Shown here in pieces: positions 24,113-37,619 of a stretch of DNA of 64,000 nt; the stretch's first letter is position 1, and the number at the start of each line of letters is the position of its first letter. The stretch is from Chrysomallon squamiferum. Its lineage: Eukaryota; Mollusca; Gastropoda; Neomphalida; Peltospiridae. The notes under the pieces are model-generated. The model was not told the origin of the DNA, made no database searches, and saw nothing but the letters and a program-made list of their open reading frames with translations. A program made the position numbers and the translations under genes. The stretch spans positions 13,637,995-13,701,994 of the forward strand of contig CM022672.1 of NCBI GenBank assembly GCA_012295275.1, written 5' to 3'.

Positions 24113-27100
24113 TAATAATATTAATAATAATAATAATAACAATAATAATATTTTTAATAATCTTGATAACAATACCAATATCAATTCAAATTATGTTTTG
24201 ATGTATTGTATTTATGTTTTACTTCTGTGCACTAATTCTTACATGTATTGACAAAAGGAAATTCAAAATGTAACTAAATATACATACTTCTGTTTTGAAA
24301 GCTTTTTTGTTACAGCAACAACTTCCAAAGGAGATTTTTCCTTTCTGAAAATAATATAGAAAAGAAATATTAATAATACAATTAGTCTCAAAATAACATT
24401 TACATTCCAGTAATGATTTAGTAACTTATTTTAGTTTTCAATTAATTCTGTTTATGATTATATAGAATTACTATATAAAATTATTATTCATAACATTTCA
24501 AAAATTAATGATCTGAGTATTGGCTGGAATGTGAAAAAAGTGAGTGAACAGGAGAGAAATAAAAATCTGAAAAATACAAGTCTTGCTGCTTATGTCTTGT
24601 CCACTAAATTATTAGTAAACTTTATCTTTCAACACTAAAACCTTTCTCATTTATACAGTTTCACAAATTAGAGACAAGAAAACTATCTGAAGAAAAACAG
24701 TTCATTATATATTCTAATCTTTAATGTATATATATATATGTGTGTGTATGTATATATATATATGTACCTATATGTATATGTATGTATGTATAGATAGATA
24801 GAGATAGATATAAAATAAGACTTACCCACTCCTGGTCTCTGATGGACTATTGTCCTGTACAGAAAAGAAAAGAAAAGAAAGAAATATGTTTGTAAATCAC
24901 AAAACAAGTCCCAAAATCTTTCAACTATTTTGTGGATAGCACAAGAATCAAATCTTAAGATGATAAATCCTTGGAAAACTTTCTCTCAATTAATAATATT
25001 AATTATCTTTATTTTGTAATTGCAAAAAATATAATTTTTAGTTTATCTAAACCTTCTGAAAATAAATAAAAGATACTGACAATGCTAAATTCTAATTTCA
25101 GTTCAGACCAGTAGGTTTACACATAAATTACAATTTTTACAAACCTTTTCTTCAGGCAAACTTTTGCAGATTTGTTCTAGAAGACATTTTTCCTCAGCAT
25201 CATCAACCTCTTCTTCCACATACACTGCTTCACTCTCACAGCCACTGTCCGTCACTTCCAGTGTCATCTTATAACCATCGTTTTCACCATTCTCAATCTC
25301 ATAATGTCCAGCATTATTACTATCTGCTGTAACTGATGTTTCTGTTTCTGGGACAGATTCGGCTATCATAACACAGTTCTCACTAATGTCCATACACATC
25401 TTTCTGTATGACTGCAGCAGATTCTCATAGTATTCATTAGACTCTGGATCTCTGTTTGCATTCTCTGAGTCTGCAGAGTTTTTGTTTTCTTCACACACTG
25501 CTGAATCTTGATCAGAGTTACTGGAAGTCTCAGACTCATCAACTTGACTCCTTGAAGTTTTCAGAGAATCACGTAAATTTTCAGTTTTCGACAGAAGGTC
25601 TGTGTGTTCATCTATGTTCTTTCTGAGCTCAGACTGAATTATGTCAATCTGCTTCTCGAGTTCATTGAAAGACAACAGAGCAGATTCATCTTGATCCAGA
25701 CCTAAAGGTGACATGTCATCTTCCTGCACAACCTTCTGTTTGAGATGATTTTCTTTCTGATGTTTGGGAGACGTCTGTCTCACCTGTTTTTCAGCTGACT
25801 GACTAAACAATCTGCTATTTCTACATGAGGGTGCACTTCTAGGTCGAGGTTTTCTAAATGATGGTCTCTGAGGCACTGATGTGTTGGAAATAAAGGTGGA
25901 GTGGGATTTACTATAGGAGGAGGCACTCATAGGTCGCTGTCTTCTGCAAGGATTTGGCATACGACAAGAAGGGCTGGATGATCTTCGAAAAGAAGGAGAA
26001 TTCTTATCATCACTCCTAGCTGATTCAGATCTGTGACTCAAAATATCTGAAGGAAAGGCCTGTCTTCTGCTACTTTCGTACCCATGTTTTATTCCAGTGG
26101 TTGAACTGGACTTGCTAACTTTACATTTTTTCCTTCTTTGTCTTTTTAAAGATCTGGAAACAAATTCCAATTCTGAACGATGTTCTTCAGATGTTTTAGT
26201 TTCAGCTGGATTTGAAGGTGACAGTATTTCAGGTTCGTAAGATGAAAATGTTATTTTAAATGCTGGATGTGGGGACTCTATTTCAGGAGACGTGCATATA
26301 TTTTCCGTGTCCTCCTGTGAGACTGGTTCAACTTTTAAGTATTTATACAGATCTGGATACTTTTCCAGAACATTGATGACACTGGAGCACGGGGATACAT
26401 TATAAGTATTAGTTCCTTCCTCAATGGGTTTAGTTTCAGCAAGTTCTATAACCAATGGTTCCATTTCTTTAAATTGAAGCTTGTCAAGAATGTTCAGATT
26501 TGTATCTGTTTTCAAAGAATCAACCTCTTGAGCTGTGTTTGATTTATCACTTGTCTGAGAGACTTCTTCTTCTGGAGAAACTGAAAACTGAATCTGGCTC
26601 TGCTTGCTTTGGACCATAGGATCTACTGTAGGCTCAGACAAATACTCTTTGCTGGCTTGCATGTCTAAACCATCAGGATTCTCCTTATTGCCTTCTGATA
26701 TGGAGCCATCTTCAGAGAATGTTTCTCTTTTCTCTGAACAAATTACTGACTGATCTAACTCATCAACATTGCCTTGACCGCTCTGGGAATTTGGGAATTC
26801 TCTATTGATGGCATCAAACCTCCTAACAGTGCTCATACTCGCACCATCTTCACCAGAATTTATGATCTTTCTTGGAATATTTTCTTTGTCATCATCACTG
26901 TCATCAGCATTTGATTTTCTGGGTGCTGGTGGAGGCCTGCATGATGACCGGGATGGTTTTGCCGAAGAGTCTCTCTTGCTGTTATTGGACAAAGATGTTT
27001 TGTCTTGTTCATCAACAAAGCGGACAGACTTACTGCTGCTGCCTCTCATCACTGAACTTCCGGTTGTGTGAGGTCTGCCATGCAAGCTGCCAGCACTTTT

Positions 27101-30100
27101 TATTAATCCTCTTGGTTCGTCTGACACCACAGAACTGGCACCATAATCTAACTTAGCTTCAACTACTACAGCTGGTTTTACTTCTGAAATCATCACAGTT
27201 TCTTTATCTGTTCCTTCTCCACTACCACCCTCACCTACAGAAATTTTACCATTGTTTGGGTTCTCTTCTAAATTAGCACTATTATTGACATTCTGCGCTC
27301 TTGCCACAGTCTCTATGCTCAGAGCTGCTGTGTCTTCGAATGAAGCAAACAGGTTTCCTTTTAAGCTGTCCACAACATCACTTAATTCCTGAGATGTCAC
27401 AGTGAAATCTTCATTCATTCCTTTTGCTCCATTCGTAACTGGTTTAATGTTTTTTACAGCCTTACGTTCCCTGTTTCGAGGTAACTGGTGTTTCACAACT
27501 TTTCTTTCCTTCACAGAGCTTGTTTCAGTAGCTTCTTTATCTTTATCTAACTCTTCACTCTGTAGTGAACTATTCAGTTCTGATCCTGGAAGAAAGAGAA
27601 TACACACTGTATTATAAAAAAATTAAACTTTTATTACCCATGTAAAGATATTAATAAAAAAAAAAAGAAATCTTATTAAAGAAATAATAAAATATAAATA
27701 ACCTAATTATTAAATCCTCCTACAAGAATTATTTTTCTGTAATAACAAACACATTCTATACCACATTTTTGTTTTAACCTCTAATTTTCAACTATAAAAC
27801 CTTTCCTTCATCCATTGATAATGGCAATGGGCTGATGTTTGAAAATGTTCTAAAAGATATGACAGTATTTTAAAATGGACTAAAAGTTAGGATGGTATAT
27901 GAAAATAATCTGAAAGATATTTGAAAGTGTCCTATCTATGACACACTTACCTCCATCCACTGGTAAAGGAGATAAACTTATGTTTGAAAATGGTCTTTCA
28001 ATATCACCCAAGTCATCCACAGTTCTGAAATAAATAACAGTTTTCACACTGAACGTTTAAAACTGAGGAATATAAAATACAATGTCTGTATCGTCAGATA
28101 TCTGCACCTCATATGATGCTATGCACTTACAGCTTATTTCTTTATTTTTTTTATTTTTTTTAAAATTATTAAATCATTATCTTGTAAGACACAAACAAAC
28201 GTAATAAAGAATAATGTGACATCAAAATAATGGTTTATTTATTAACCAAAGGAATAAAACAATATGTAAGTATATTATATGCAGTTTAAATAATGTGTAA
28301 ATACAATAAGCATTTACCAATATGTAAATGTAACACATACGAAATAATAGGATTTTATTTATTTATTTTTCAAATCATACTATCATCATAATATTCTTTT
28401 TTTATCTGTTGTTGGCTGTCAAATATTAAAATTTTTAAAAATTAAATAATATTTTAATTTATTTTATTACTATTTTATTACTATTAGTATTTAGCTTTTA
28501 TCATTTATTATCAGTTATTGGTTGTCAGATATAATGTTCTCTATTGATAAATTATTTCTAAGGAAACCCACTGATTTTTCAGTGTCATTAAGTAGTCTTT
28601 TATCTTCATGTTCATATAATACAGAAATGTAATGTTAAAAAATAAAAAACATACATGTCTTCGTGTCCGTATTTCTCCCTGTGATCATCATAGGTGGATG
28701 CCTCTGAAGTCTGGTGAACTGATTCACCGATATCAGTTTTTGAATGATGGTATCTGTAGTTCATGTTATTTATATTGTATATCAGAAGCTTCTGGCGCTG
28801 CAGTGTGCGACTGGGACAAGCACTATATGATCTGGTGTCTGTGAGTTTAAATATAAATAAACAAAATAAAGTAAAAGAAAATTTAGAAAAAGAAAACATG
28901 AGAGAACAGAATAATGAAATAAAAAGGAAAATAAATACGAAATTAAATTTTTAAAAAATATTGAAAAATAATAAAGAAAAATATCCTTTATTCTTTATTT
29001 TATTATTTAAACATGTATTAACCACAATTACAAAAATATATAAGTGAATAAATAAATAAAGACAAAAAAAAAAAAAAAAAATAAAAATATATAGTTATAA
29101 AATAATTTACCTGCTACAATTCCTCTGCAGTGTTTTATTGAGGGTCCTTCAACATGGACAGGGTATAAAGGCATTAACCTGAAAATAATAAATTATTGAT
29201 GGTCTGGTTTTAAAATCAGTATAAATCAAAGATAGTAATAACAAACAGTAATTATCGTAAATCTAGTGTATAATATATATAAGACACACACATTATGTAA
29301 ACTGATTACATTCTGAAAGTAAAAGTTTCTGCATTTAACATGGCACAGCATTGACTACGAAGCAAAAAGAAAGCACCCAACTCCAATTATGCATGAAATT
29401 CACCAAGTGCAACAGATGTATAAGCATGCATATAACAATATATTATGTGCGAAGAAAAATGGAAAACATCTACCATGGATGAAAAAAAACCATAAAACAG
29501 TTTAAAAAAAGAAAAAGAAAATGATGATAAAATATATATATATATATGGTGGCTCTTTTCTGTAAAGGCTAAATCAGAAAACAACCAATCAAATAAAACA
29601 AAATGACTAATGAATAAATACATTAGAGAACTAGTTTTTGAAACTATATTTCTTAAGATGTCTACTGATCAAAGAGTTGACTTAAAGAAAAATAATTATG
29701 AATGATTTAACATAACAGAAGATAACAAAGTAAAGTAACTGAATATAAATAGCTAAAAAAAATAATAATAATAACAAAATTGTTTACTTTTCAGAATATC
29801 ATGAACATTAAATTCATACATTTACTTTTCACTCATTTATCATCTTTAGACCAATGAAAGATACAATATGCATATAATTATTTGAATAAACCATTTAAAT
29901 CCTTTAAAGCCATAAAAGACAAAAGCTCAGCTACTAATATTTATAGATTTGGAAAAAGTAGTTATTTTGTAGCTAAGCATATAGGAACTTCCAAATGCAT
30001 ATATATCTTCTGATTAACAGTGGATAATTATATTACAGAACAAAAGTCTGACTCATTATATTACCAAAAGTATTATGCCACTGATGTATGTATATGTGTT

Positions 30101-32855
30101 GTGTATTGTTTCTGATATCACGTGTTGTTTGTATGTGTTGTATACATATTTGTGTATGTGTCTATGTGTGAATGATCTACATAAATATATTATTAAAGCA
30201 TAAACAATACTTCATACAGTAATTAACTAAAAGCTTTGATTTGACACACATCCATCCATCCTTCCATCCACCTACAAATGAAAGACTAAATTCAAGCAAA
30301 AAGACTACACCAAAACGAAGTAAAGGTTATATTTTATAAGTTTTGAATATTTAAGAAGACCGGAGGAAAAATATACTGTGCCACAGAAAATCAACACACA
30401 CAAAATGAGTCTGTTCTTAATTAAAGGATTTTATTTTATTTTGCTGCCAATTTTAAACATACTGCAACAGTAAGATTTTTATTTATCATAAAAATGATAA
30501 CTTAAATTTATTACTATCCATTAGAATCTGTAATCTATATTTCAATAAATATAAATTAATTTCTGAAAAGAAATAGACGTTAAATATTTTAGAGGTAAAG
30601 TTTTCATTACATTTCATTTAAAACAATGCAAAAAAGAAGAAGAGTTGAGAAAGTTGTGTTGTCCACGCAAATAGCCACTACGTGCAGAGTGCTGACAGTT
30701 TATTATTTTTTTTTTTGGCAAACACAAACAACATCAAACATACCAATGGCCAAGCAAACCGGAAAATAAACATACCGGTTGGCAAACATGTCATGTGACT
30801 GACCACTGTCATCAGAACTTAATACACGTTTTCTTCTGCTGCCAGAAAAATCAAATAATCAAACTATTTTTGTTTTCACCTTTCCATGAATGCTCATAAT
30901 TAATCAACACATTGTTATGCTCCAGTAAACTAGGATTACCGTATCTATTATATTTCATTTTGTTTTCTTCTTTGATGTGGACACTGAAGTATATTAATGA
31001 TGTTATGATATTTAGATTCAACAAATTATAATATAAATATGCCAGTTTTGTGTCATTTGATGACTTTGAAATATATGCATGCATTAAAATGTTTTGGTTT
31101 CGATTACACTTACATAATTTAGATTACTTCCATGTTGTTATTTCATTTATTTCTTCTGAAAAATCTTAGCTAATAATAAAGTTTGTCAATAAAAGAACAA
31201 GTTCATGTTGATGAATGGTGGTGGATTCTTTTCTTTTTTTTTTAATAACATTTTTCACAGAAATTTAGAACAAAAATACATTTACCAAGTAAACTGTAAC
31301 AAATGAACCCAACTTTATTAAGACATTTCCTATGTTTCTCTTTATAACATTTAAACTTTCACAGGTTAAATAAAATGTTCTACACACTATAATAAAAACA
31401 ATCATCTATTGTTAAAAATCAAATAATAAAAATATTTTTTTTTTTAAATCATACAAGAAATATATTGTATTTCCATTATTTAATTGCAACATAAATAACA
31501 AAAGTAACTCACTTTCCCTGCAGAAGTCGTCCGCTAGATTTCCGAGGAGGTGGATACTTCTCTTGAGCCAAAATTCGATTGACGTGGTGGGTGGCAATCG
31601 CTGTACGTTCTTTCAGTCCTTGAGAAGGTGAATTCACTTTTATCTAGAAAAACAATTTTAATACAAAATTTTCATTAGGAGTTTAACAATTAAACATTAA
31701 AAAAAAAGAAAAAAAAAAAAAAGAAACAACAATTAATATAAACAGTAATAAAATTAATCAAAAGAATACAGACTATTACAGACAAAATTTATTATTTGAT
31801 TACATTAGAAAAAATAAAGAAGAGAAAATCTAATAAAATAAATGGAATAAATGAAAAAAAAAAAAAAAAATGTACCTGCTGATCAGACATTCGTCTGACA
31901 TTGTGTTTAAATGGCATCTTGACATGGTGATTAATTTTTCCCGATCTTGGTGCCTCTGATCTGTAACCTGACTTGGGTCCTGGGGAATGTGCTTTAACTG
32001 ATCCATGAGATGGCGTACGTCTGTAACAGAAACAAATAATCAAAGATTTCAAAACATCCTTAAGTAAGAGAAATTAATAGAAAATAGTTTAAAATCCTGC
32101 AATTACGACACGAAATAAAATTTCTTAGTTAAAAAAAAAAAAAAAACCTCACAACACTAATAATCATGATAATAAAGTAATAATAGGAAGAATAGTATTC
32201 CTGCTACCTATAAAATTTACATTAATTGTGACATAAAATGGCACACTCTGTAAAACATTCATAATCAGAACATAAATTATTTTATTGTAAAGTTACATAA
32301 TCAATACTCAACAGTCACAAACTGACATAAAAAAAAAGTTGTATAATTATGCAATTAAGAAACAGCTATTCATTGATGAGGATGGAAATTTATTTAGGTT
32401 TAAATGGCAGATTTGTGAAAATAATGATCTATGTAATCAAACCAAAAAGTCTTTATGTTTTAAAAAATATATTTCTAATATAAGTAGACATAAGTGCATT
32501 ACTTTATGTTTACCTTAATTTGCTGTTCTGTGATGTTGCACTGGATGATTTTAGGTTTTTATCACTAGAGTTAATTTCTGCCATAAGTTTGCTGTTAAGT
32601 TTACTTTCAAAATCCATGTTCTGGTTTTCATATACATGAACAGGGGTGTTCTGACCTGATGGTTCTAAAATAAATATCCAACCAAATAGAAATAGAAATT
32701 ATTTCCATATCTGTATAATACAATTTTTTTATTACTTCTGATTCAATAGTACATTAATAATAATAATAATAAATGTAACTATTACAGATATATTCTAAAA
32801 ACTTCAGTACCGTACCAGTTTTTGTTAACTTCATTTATTTTAAATCTGAACTATA

Positions 32856-32933
<78 letters not shown>

Positions 32934-33632
32934 AAAAAAAAAAAAAAATAAAAAATAAAAAATAATAATAATAATAATAAATTATGAAGAAAAATATTTA
33001 TATACTTATGAAATAATAATTCTTTGAAGTGGTATCAATAGCTAGAAATGGATCTTTCTGAAAAAAAAAAAGAAGTAAATAAATGATAATAATAATAATA
33101 ATAATAATAAATAATAATAATAATAATAATAAAATGAAAATGAATGGTCATGAGAAATATAGGTATTACAAAGTTACGAAAACTAATTCGGTTGTTAATC
33201 AAGCATGAATTATTTATAACAACTATTTTGATGATTATAGCATTTATCATTATGTATTGCATAACCTTACACAAAATTTATTTTGCAAAATTTACTTATG
33301 TAAATTAAAATAAAACCAGAAAGAAATTTAATATATTTAGCAAATATACTGTCTTTACAAAATGATCGAATTTATATTTGAAATCTTAATTTTACCTCGT
33401 AGAATTTCTTTGGACTTGCTCTCATTCGTGACTTAGACGACGATGAGCTGGCCCCAGATGAAGCTCTCAAGTAGTTTGGACCTATTCGTGAGCCTTGGAA
33501 ACCTCTCTGTTTTAAATCTGCAAGCGTGGTTGCGATATCGATGTGAAGAGTTTGATCAGGATCATATTCATAGAGTCCCTCATCTTCCAAAAAAGCAGTT
33601 TGGTGCTTACCTCTGTTAGCCTGCCTTGACAT
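22103..33632 (-). CDS. Large disordered protein with C-terminal gamma-glutamylcyclotransferase-fold domain, complete, 17 coding exons
   Basis: Exons in transcript order: 33632-33396, 33057-33006, 32664-32514, 32020-31876, 31643-31513, 30838-30776, 29178-29111, 28838-28655, 28024-27951, 27585-25145, 24854-24826, 24344-24288, 24012-23890, 23758-23676, 23124-22997, 22606-22483, 22227-22103. All phases fit, giving 1404 aa. The start is the first ATG (MSRQAN); the open frame extends eight codons upstream only to a GTG. Residues 1 to about 1210 look mostly disordered, rich in Ser/Lys/Glu, with SSSSSK, a basic NLS-like KRQRRKKCK (about 850), three KEN motifs (602, 669, 979), an RVxF-like KSVRF (554-558), RPMSA and RPRSA, and a probable coiled coil at about 1000-1050. 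Residues about 1238-1390 resemble the GGCT fold: YFSYGTDMN matches the glycine-rich YGSN loop and LDKCIGYPEHY the LDxxEG segment. The family catalytic Glu falls at Ile1318, suggesting a pseudoenzyme. I do not recognise the full-length family; a centrosomal or cytoskeletal role is only a guess. Confidence 0.85.
24074..24160. repeat. Interrupted (TAA)n array in intron
   Basis: TAA units with occasional interruptions lie in the intron between the exons at 24288 and 24012. The Leu/Ile ORF across it is spurious. Confidence 0.9.
32855..32970. repeat. (TG)n-(TA)n-poly-A-(ATA)n compound microsatellite in intron
   Basis: A short TG run passes into about thirty TA units, then an A run and ATA units, in the intron between the exons at 33006 and 32664. 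Confidence 0.95.
33086..33133. repeat. (TAA)n microsatellite in intron 1
   Basis: TAA units with a single interruption just upstream of the 52-nt second coding exon. Confidence 0.9.
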
Positions 33633-33739
33633 GAATGCATATACTTGAGAAACCACTTAAGAATGTAAATGCTTCCAAATAACCAAAAACTTACACAGCA
33701 GAATCATTATATTAAAACATTTCAAAACCTATTGATAAA

Positions 33740-33790
33740 ATCTAATCATATTTTTTGTTTTGACGCCATATTGTTTATCCTCAGTGCCCT
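33740..33790 (-). promoter_or_regulatory. Candidate promoter of the GGCT-fold gene
   Basis: On the minus strand, CAATATGGCGTC (complement of about 33761-33772) resembles a YY1 site, a motif often placed at start sites of TATA-less genes. It lies about 130 bp upstream of the chosen start codon. This is suggestive only. Confidence 0.3.
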
Positions 33791-36700
33791 AAGAAACACA
33801 CGAGTGCGCATACCAAAGTAGTACGAGTTGCATGGTAATTTGAATCAGTAAATCTAAAAAGGAATTTCTTTTAGAAAGTTTAACTGAACTCGCATTTTGT
33901 AATAAACTACATCTGCTTGATCATTTTTAGTTACATAACAAAATATAAAAACAAACACAAAACGACAACCCAATAACGATCAAGTTAGTCTTGTTAAACT
34001 GGATTTAAACGAGACTACAAATGACAACTGAGGTCATTGACTGAGATATTCCTACGCTTTTATATAAATTTGGTAAACGTCACTGACAATATTAACGAAA
34101 ATAAAATTGACAATATTAGATATTGACATAAAAAAAAAAGATGTGTGAAATGCACATGCTATAATCAACAAACACACACGGAGAAAAAAAGCGCCAGTTT
34201 GATTTCGCATTCAACTTTTTATACAATCTTTGAAATTGTTTACATACCTGAAAACGACATTAAACCATTCAAACTTTTAACTAAAGTTTCAAATTGGAAG
34301 TCTATTCGAGAAATTAAAAGCAAATATTTTTCAAAATACATCAACACAGACGCCATTTGATTTCCATTTTTAATGTGAAAATTGTATATCATCTATGTGC
34401 AATGTATTTCTATGTTTTAAATAGCATTGTTCATTTTAGTGATGACGTTGTAATGAGGGTATAAGAGAAAGACAACAGGTCGGCACGCAGAAATATATAA
34501 GGAGCGGGTGCGTAATAGATGCCCGGATTTACTAGGGGAGTACGGGGACATGCCCCAACCCCCGAAATTTGTTTAATTCTAGAATGCAGATGCGTACACG
34601 TCCTTCGCATCCCCGAACCGCGGGCGGTCATGGAATCAGCTGAGTCTTAAATCCCCACAAAAGTTCATTTTATATATATAGTTTTAAACAATTTTTCACT
34701 TTTGAATCAAAATACAGAATTTTTGCTACTCATTATTACTTTGATGTGTGCAATTGCCTCCCTTCGCCCTTTCTCATATTAACCACGATGACAAGAAAAG
34801 ATAATAATTAAATGATTCTTTTTTTTTTTAATGAAAATTATTGTCCAAACATATAAGTATAAAACCATTGATTAAGTTACAATCAAGTAGAGTACCTGAA
34901 ATGTAAATATAACTGATATATGTCCTGTACCTTTGGTGAACAGTTCCCATAAGAAATCATTTTTCAAGTGTGAGTTCGCGTATTGGCCACTTTTAGATAG
35001 GGGAGTTGCTGCATTTAAGGCATAGCTTAATCATTTTTATTTATTTTATAATCATATAAATGTGTTTAATTAGTAATTCATTATTGTTGTTGTTGTTGTT
35101 GTTGTTGTTATTATCGTGAGGAATTACTGTAATTTAATATTAATTTTTGTTCCCTACTATTAAAAAATAGGGGAAAAAAAGTACAATTTTGAGTGATATA
35201 GAACGACTCATTAATATTTATTTAAAGAAAAGTTTCGATTTCAGCAGTTGTTAGAAATAACACAACGTAACAAAGATAAATACATTTTAAAAATTTTAAA
35301 AATTAAAAATAGTTTCAGTTTTTATTTCAATCTGGCGATATTTTTTTATTTAATAAAAAAAAAAAAAAATAAATAAATAATAATAACAACGAATTTTTTG
35401 CATTTCACTAACATAGTTATCAATTAAAGAAACGAGATTAATTATAATAATCAATCAATGGTAGATTATTTAATTCAATTTTAATTTTTATTTTGTATAT
35501 TTTTATTTTATATATTTTTATTTTTTAATATTTTTGTTTTCTTTTCTTTTTATTATTATTATTTTTATTTTATTTTATTTAGGACGCATAAAAATAACAA
35601 TAATAATATTTCTGTAGCGTTCATCCATTTCAATTAGTCCAGATAGGTAGAAAGGGGAGTTTTTCTTTTTCTTTTTGTATGCAGAAATGCGGTATGCAGC
35701 AAGAAGAAGACTTTTAGTCATAGTATTAATGGTCAGACGGCATGACAAGGATGCACAGATAACCTCAGAAATTTGTAAGCTGGAAAACGTAATAAGTAAA
35801 CAATAACATTGCTATAAATCTTTATTACTGCTGATTGAGCGATCACTATAAAATACCTGAAAACTCGGCGAGTTTATCTGAAGGTATTTAGGGGGGAAAA
35901 AAATTAATAATTAAAATTAATAATTAAAATGTATTTAGTTGCTTGTTTATTATTTATTTATTTATGTATTTATTTATTAATTAATTTATTTATTTTATGA
36001 ATTAAATATAGTTTTATTAATTAAATATATCGGTATTCTTGTCATATTAAGATATAATGTAAATTTAATACCTTTAAATTTAATAAGCATAGTATTTCTT
36101 TCGGTTGACTTAAGTATTGATATAAGCAAATTGTATACCTCCTGTAGTATTGATACAGGTTAAAAATAACTGTGTTTCACTGATAAATGCTATTTTTGCA
36201 TCGCCATTTTCGATCACTTATAATATTTTTTCTTGCTTTTTATCCCTTTTTCTTTCTGTACTTTTTTTTCTTCCGTATTCTGAAATATCAAACACCATTC
36301 CTATTAATATTGGATAACATTTCCATAATGCATTTGCATCAATCAATCGAGACCCAGCTATTGCGGTAAAACCAAAATGGGAACAAAGGGGCACCACTCT
36401 ACTCGCTTCCTGTTTTGAGAACCTTCGTCTCGAACATAAAAACGTTGACAGACATCACTTATTGGAAATCAGTTTGATAAAACACCATGTCATCAATAAA
36501 CAGTTAAGGCATATTTATTCAACAGCGCTTAACAAATAACGCAATGCATAAATCATTAGGAACCAGTTGGCAATTCATGTCGCATATCGACATACCAATT
36601 TATTTAGCATGGTCTATGGTCACCAAATTTTATAATCGGTTGATCGCAGATACAGAGAAGGAATTATTATTCACCACCAAAACCCACTTACATTTCTTAG

Positions 36701-37619
36701 CTAGCAACGTGTTAGAGGTACAAAATTATAATATAAAAATAAATAAAAATTGCCAGTATCAAAGCTTTAATAATGATGATGATGATGATGATGATAAATA
36801 TATAAACGAACAAACAAATAAATAAAGAGTAAAAGCAAATACTTATGTCTATATATATATTTTTGTTTTCTCCATTCGGTTTTTATCACAAAAATGACTG
36901 TTTTGCTTACTTTGCCGTTTCTTAATTTTCCAAAAACGTTCAAAAAAAGAGAAGGTGTCAGGTCTGAATTGAATTAGAAATGCCTTAAAGCCATATTTCA
37001 AATAACGTTTTGTTCATAAAGATGAAACACAAAAAATCACTTACAACAATAAATACCTGCCATTTCCTGGTATTTCCGAAGGAAAGATCTTTACGTAGTG
37101 CAAATAAAAAAAACACTTGTGCTGGATATAACCCTTTTAGATAAAGGCTTATCTACGATAGTAGATACCGGTTCCATTGTTTAATATTTACTCTTGATTA
37201 CTCCCACACTGATAGGCCAAAACTAGATATTCGTTTTAACAAAATTCCAAAGATATTGCACAGGAAATAGGTTTAAAAGTGTGTGCGAGGGTATGTGTAT
37301 GTATGTATGCATGCATGCAATGTGTGTATGGTTTTATATAATAAAGGATGCTCATTTTTGTTCTGAAATACAGATAATACGTGACGACTTTGGTGCTATC
37401 AGAAAACCTTTATCATATTGCATGTCATGTAATAATATTGATTTACCATTACGTATTGCTTACTATTTATGTTAATGCATGGTTTGTTTTAGATATCAAT
37501 CAATAACCTGAAAGGTACTTTTCTCCAAATTAGTTATATTATTTTTAAACATTTTAGTTAAAACATATATAAACGTATTTTATGATATTAAACGTCTCAA
37601 CCCATGAATATCAATATAT

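Noticed and set aside
26805-27156. Two plus-strand ORFs opposite the large exon of the GGCT-fold gene
   Set aside because: They are antisense shadows of a well-supported coding exon and consist of Leu/Ser/Cys-rich sequence.
33633-33656. Eight-residue N-terminal extension of the GGCT-fold protein
   Set aside because: The codon at the extension start is GTG, not ATG; the first ATG in frame is at 33632.
36544-36825. 93-aa plus-strand ORF
   Set aside because: No domain, no splice context, and a terminal poly-Asp/Lys stretch from a GAT microsatellite.
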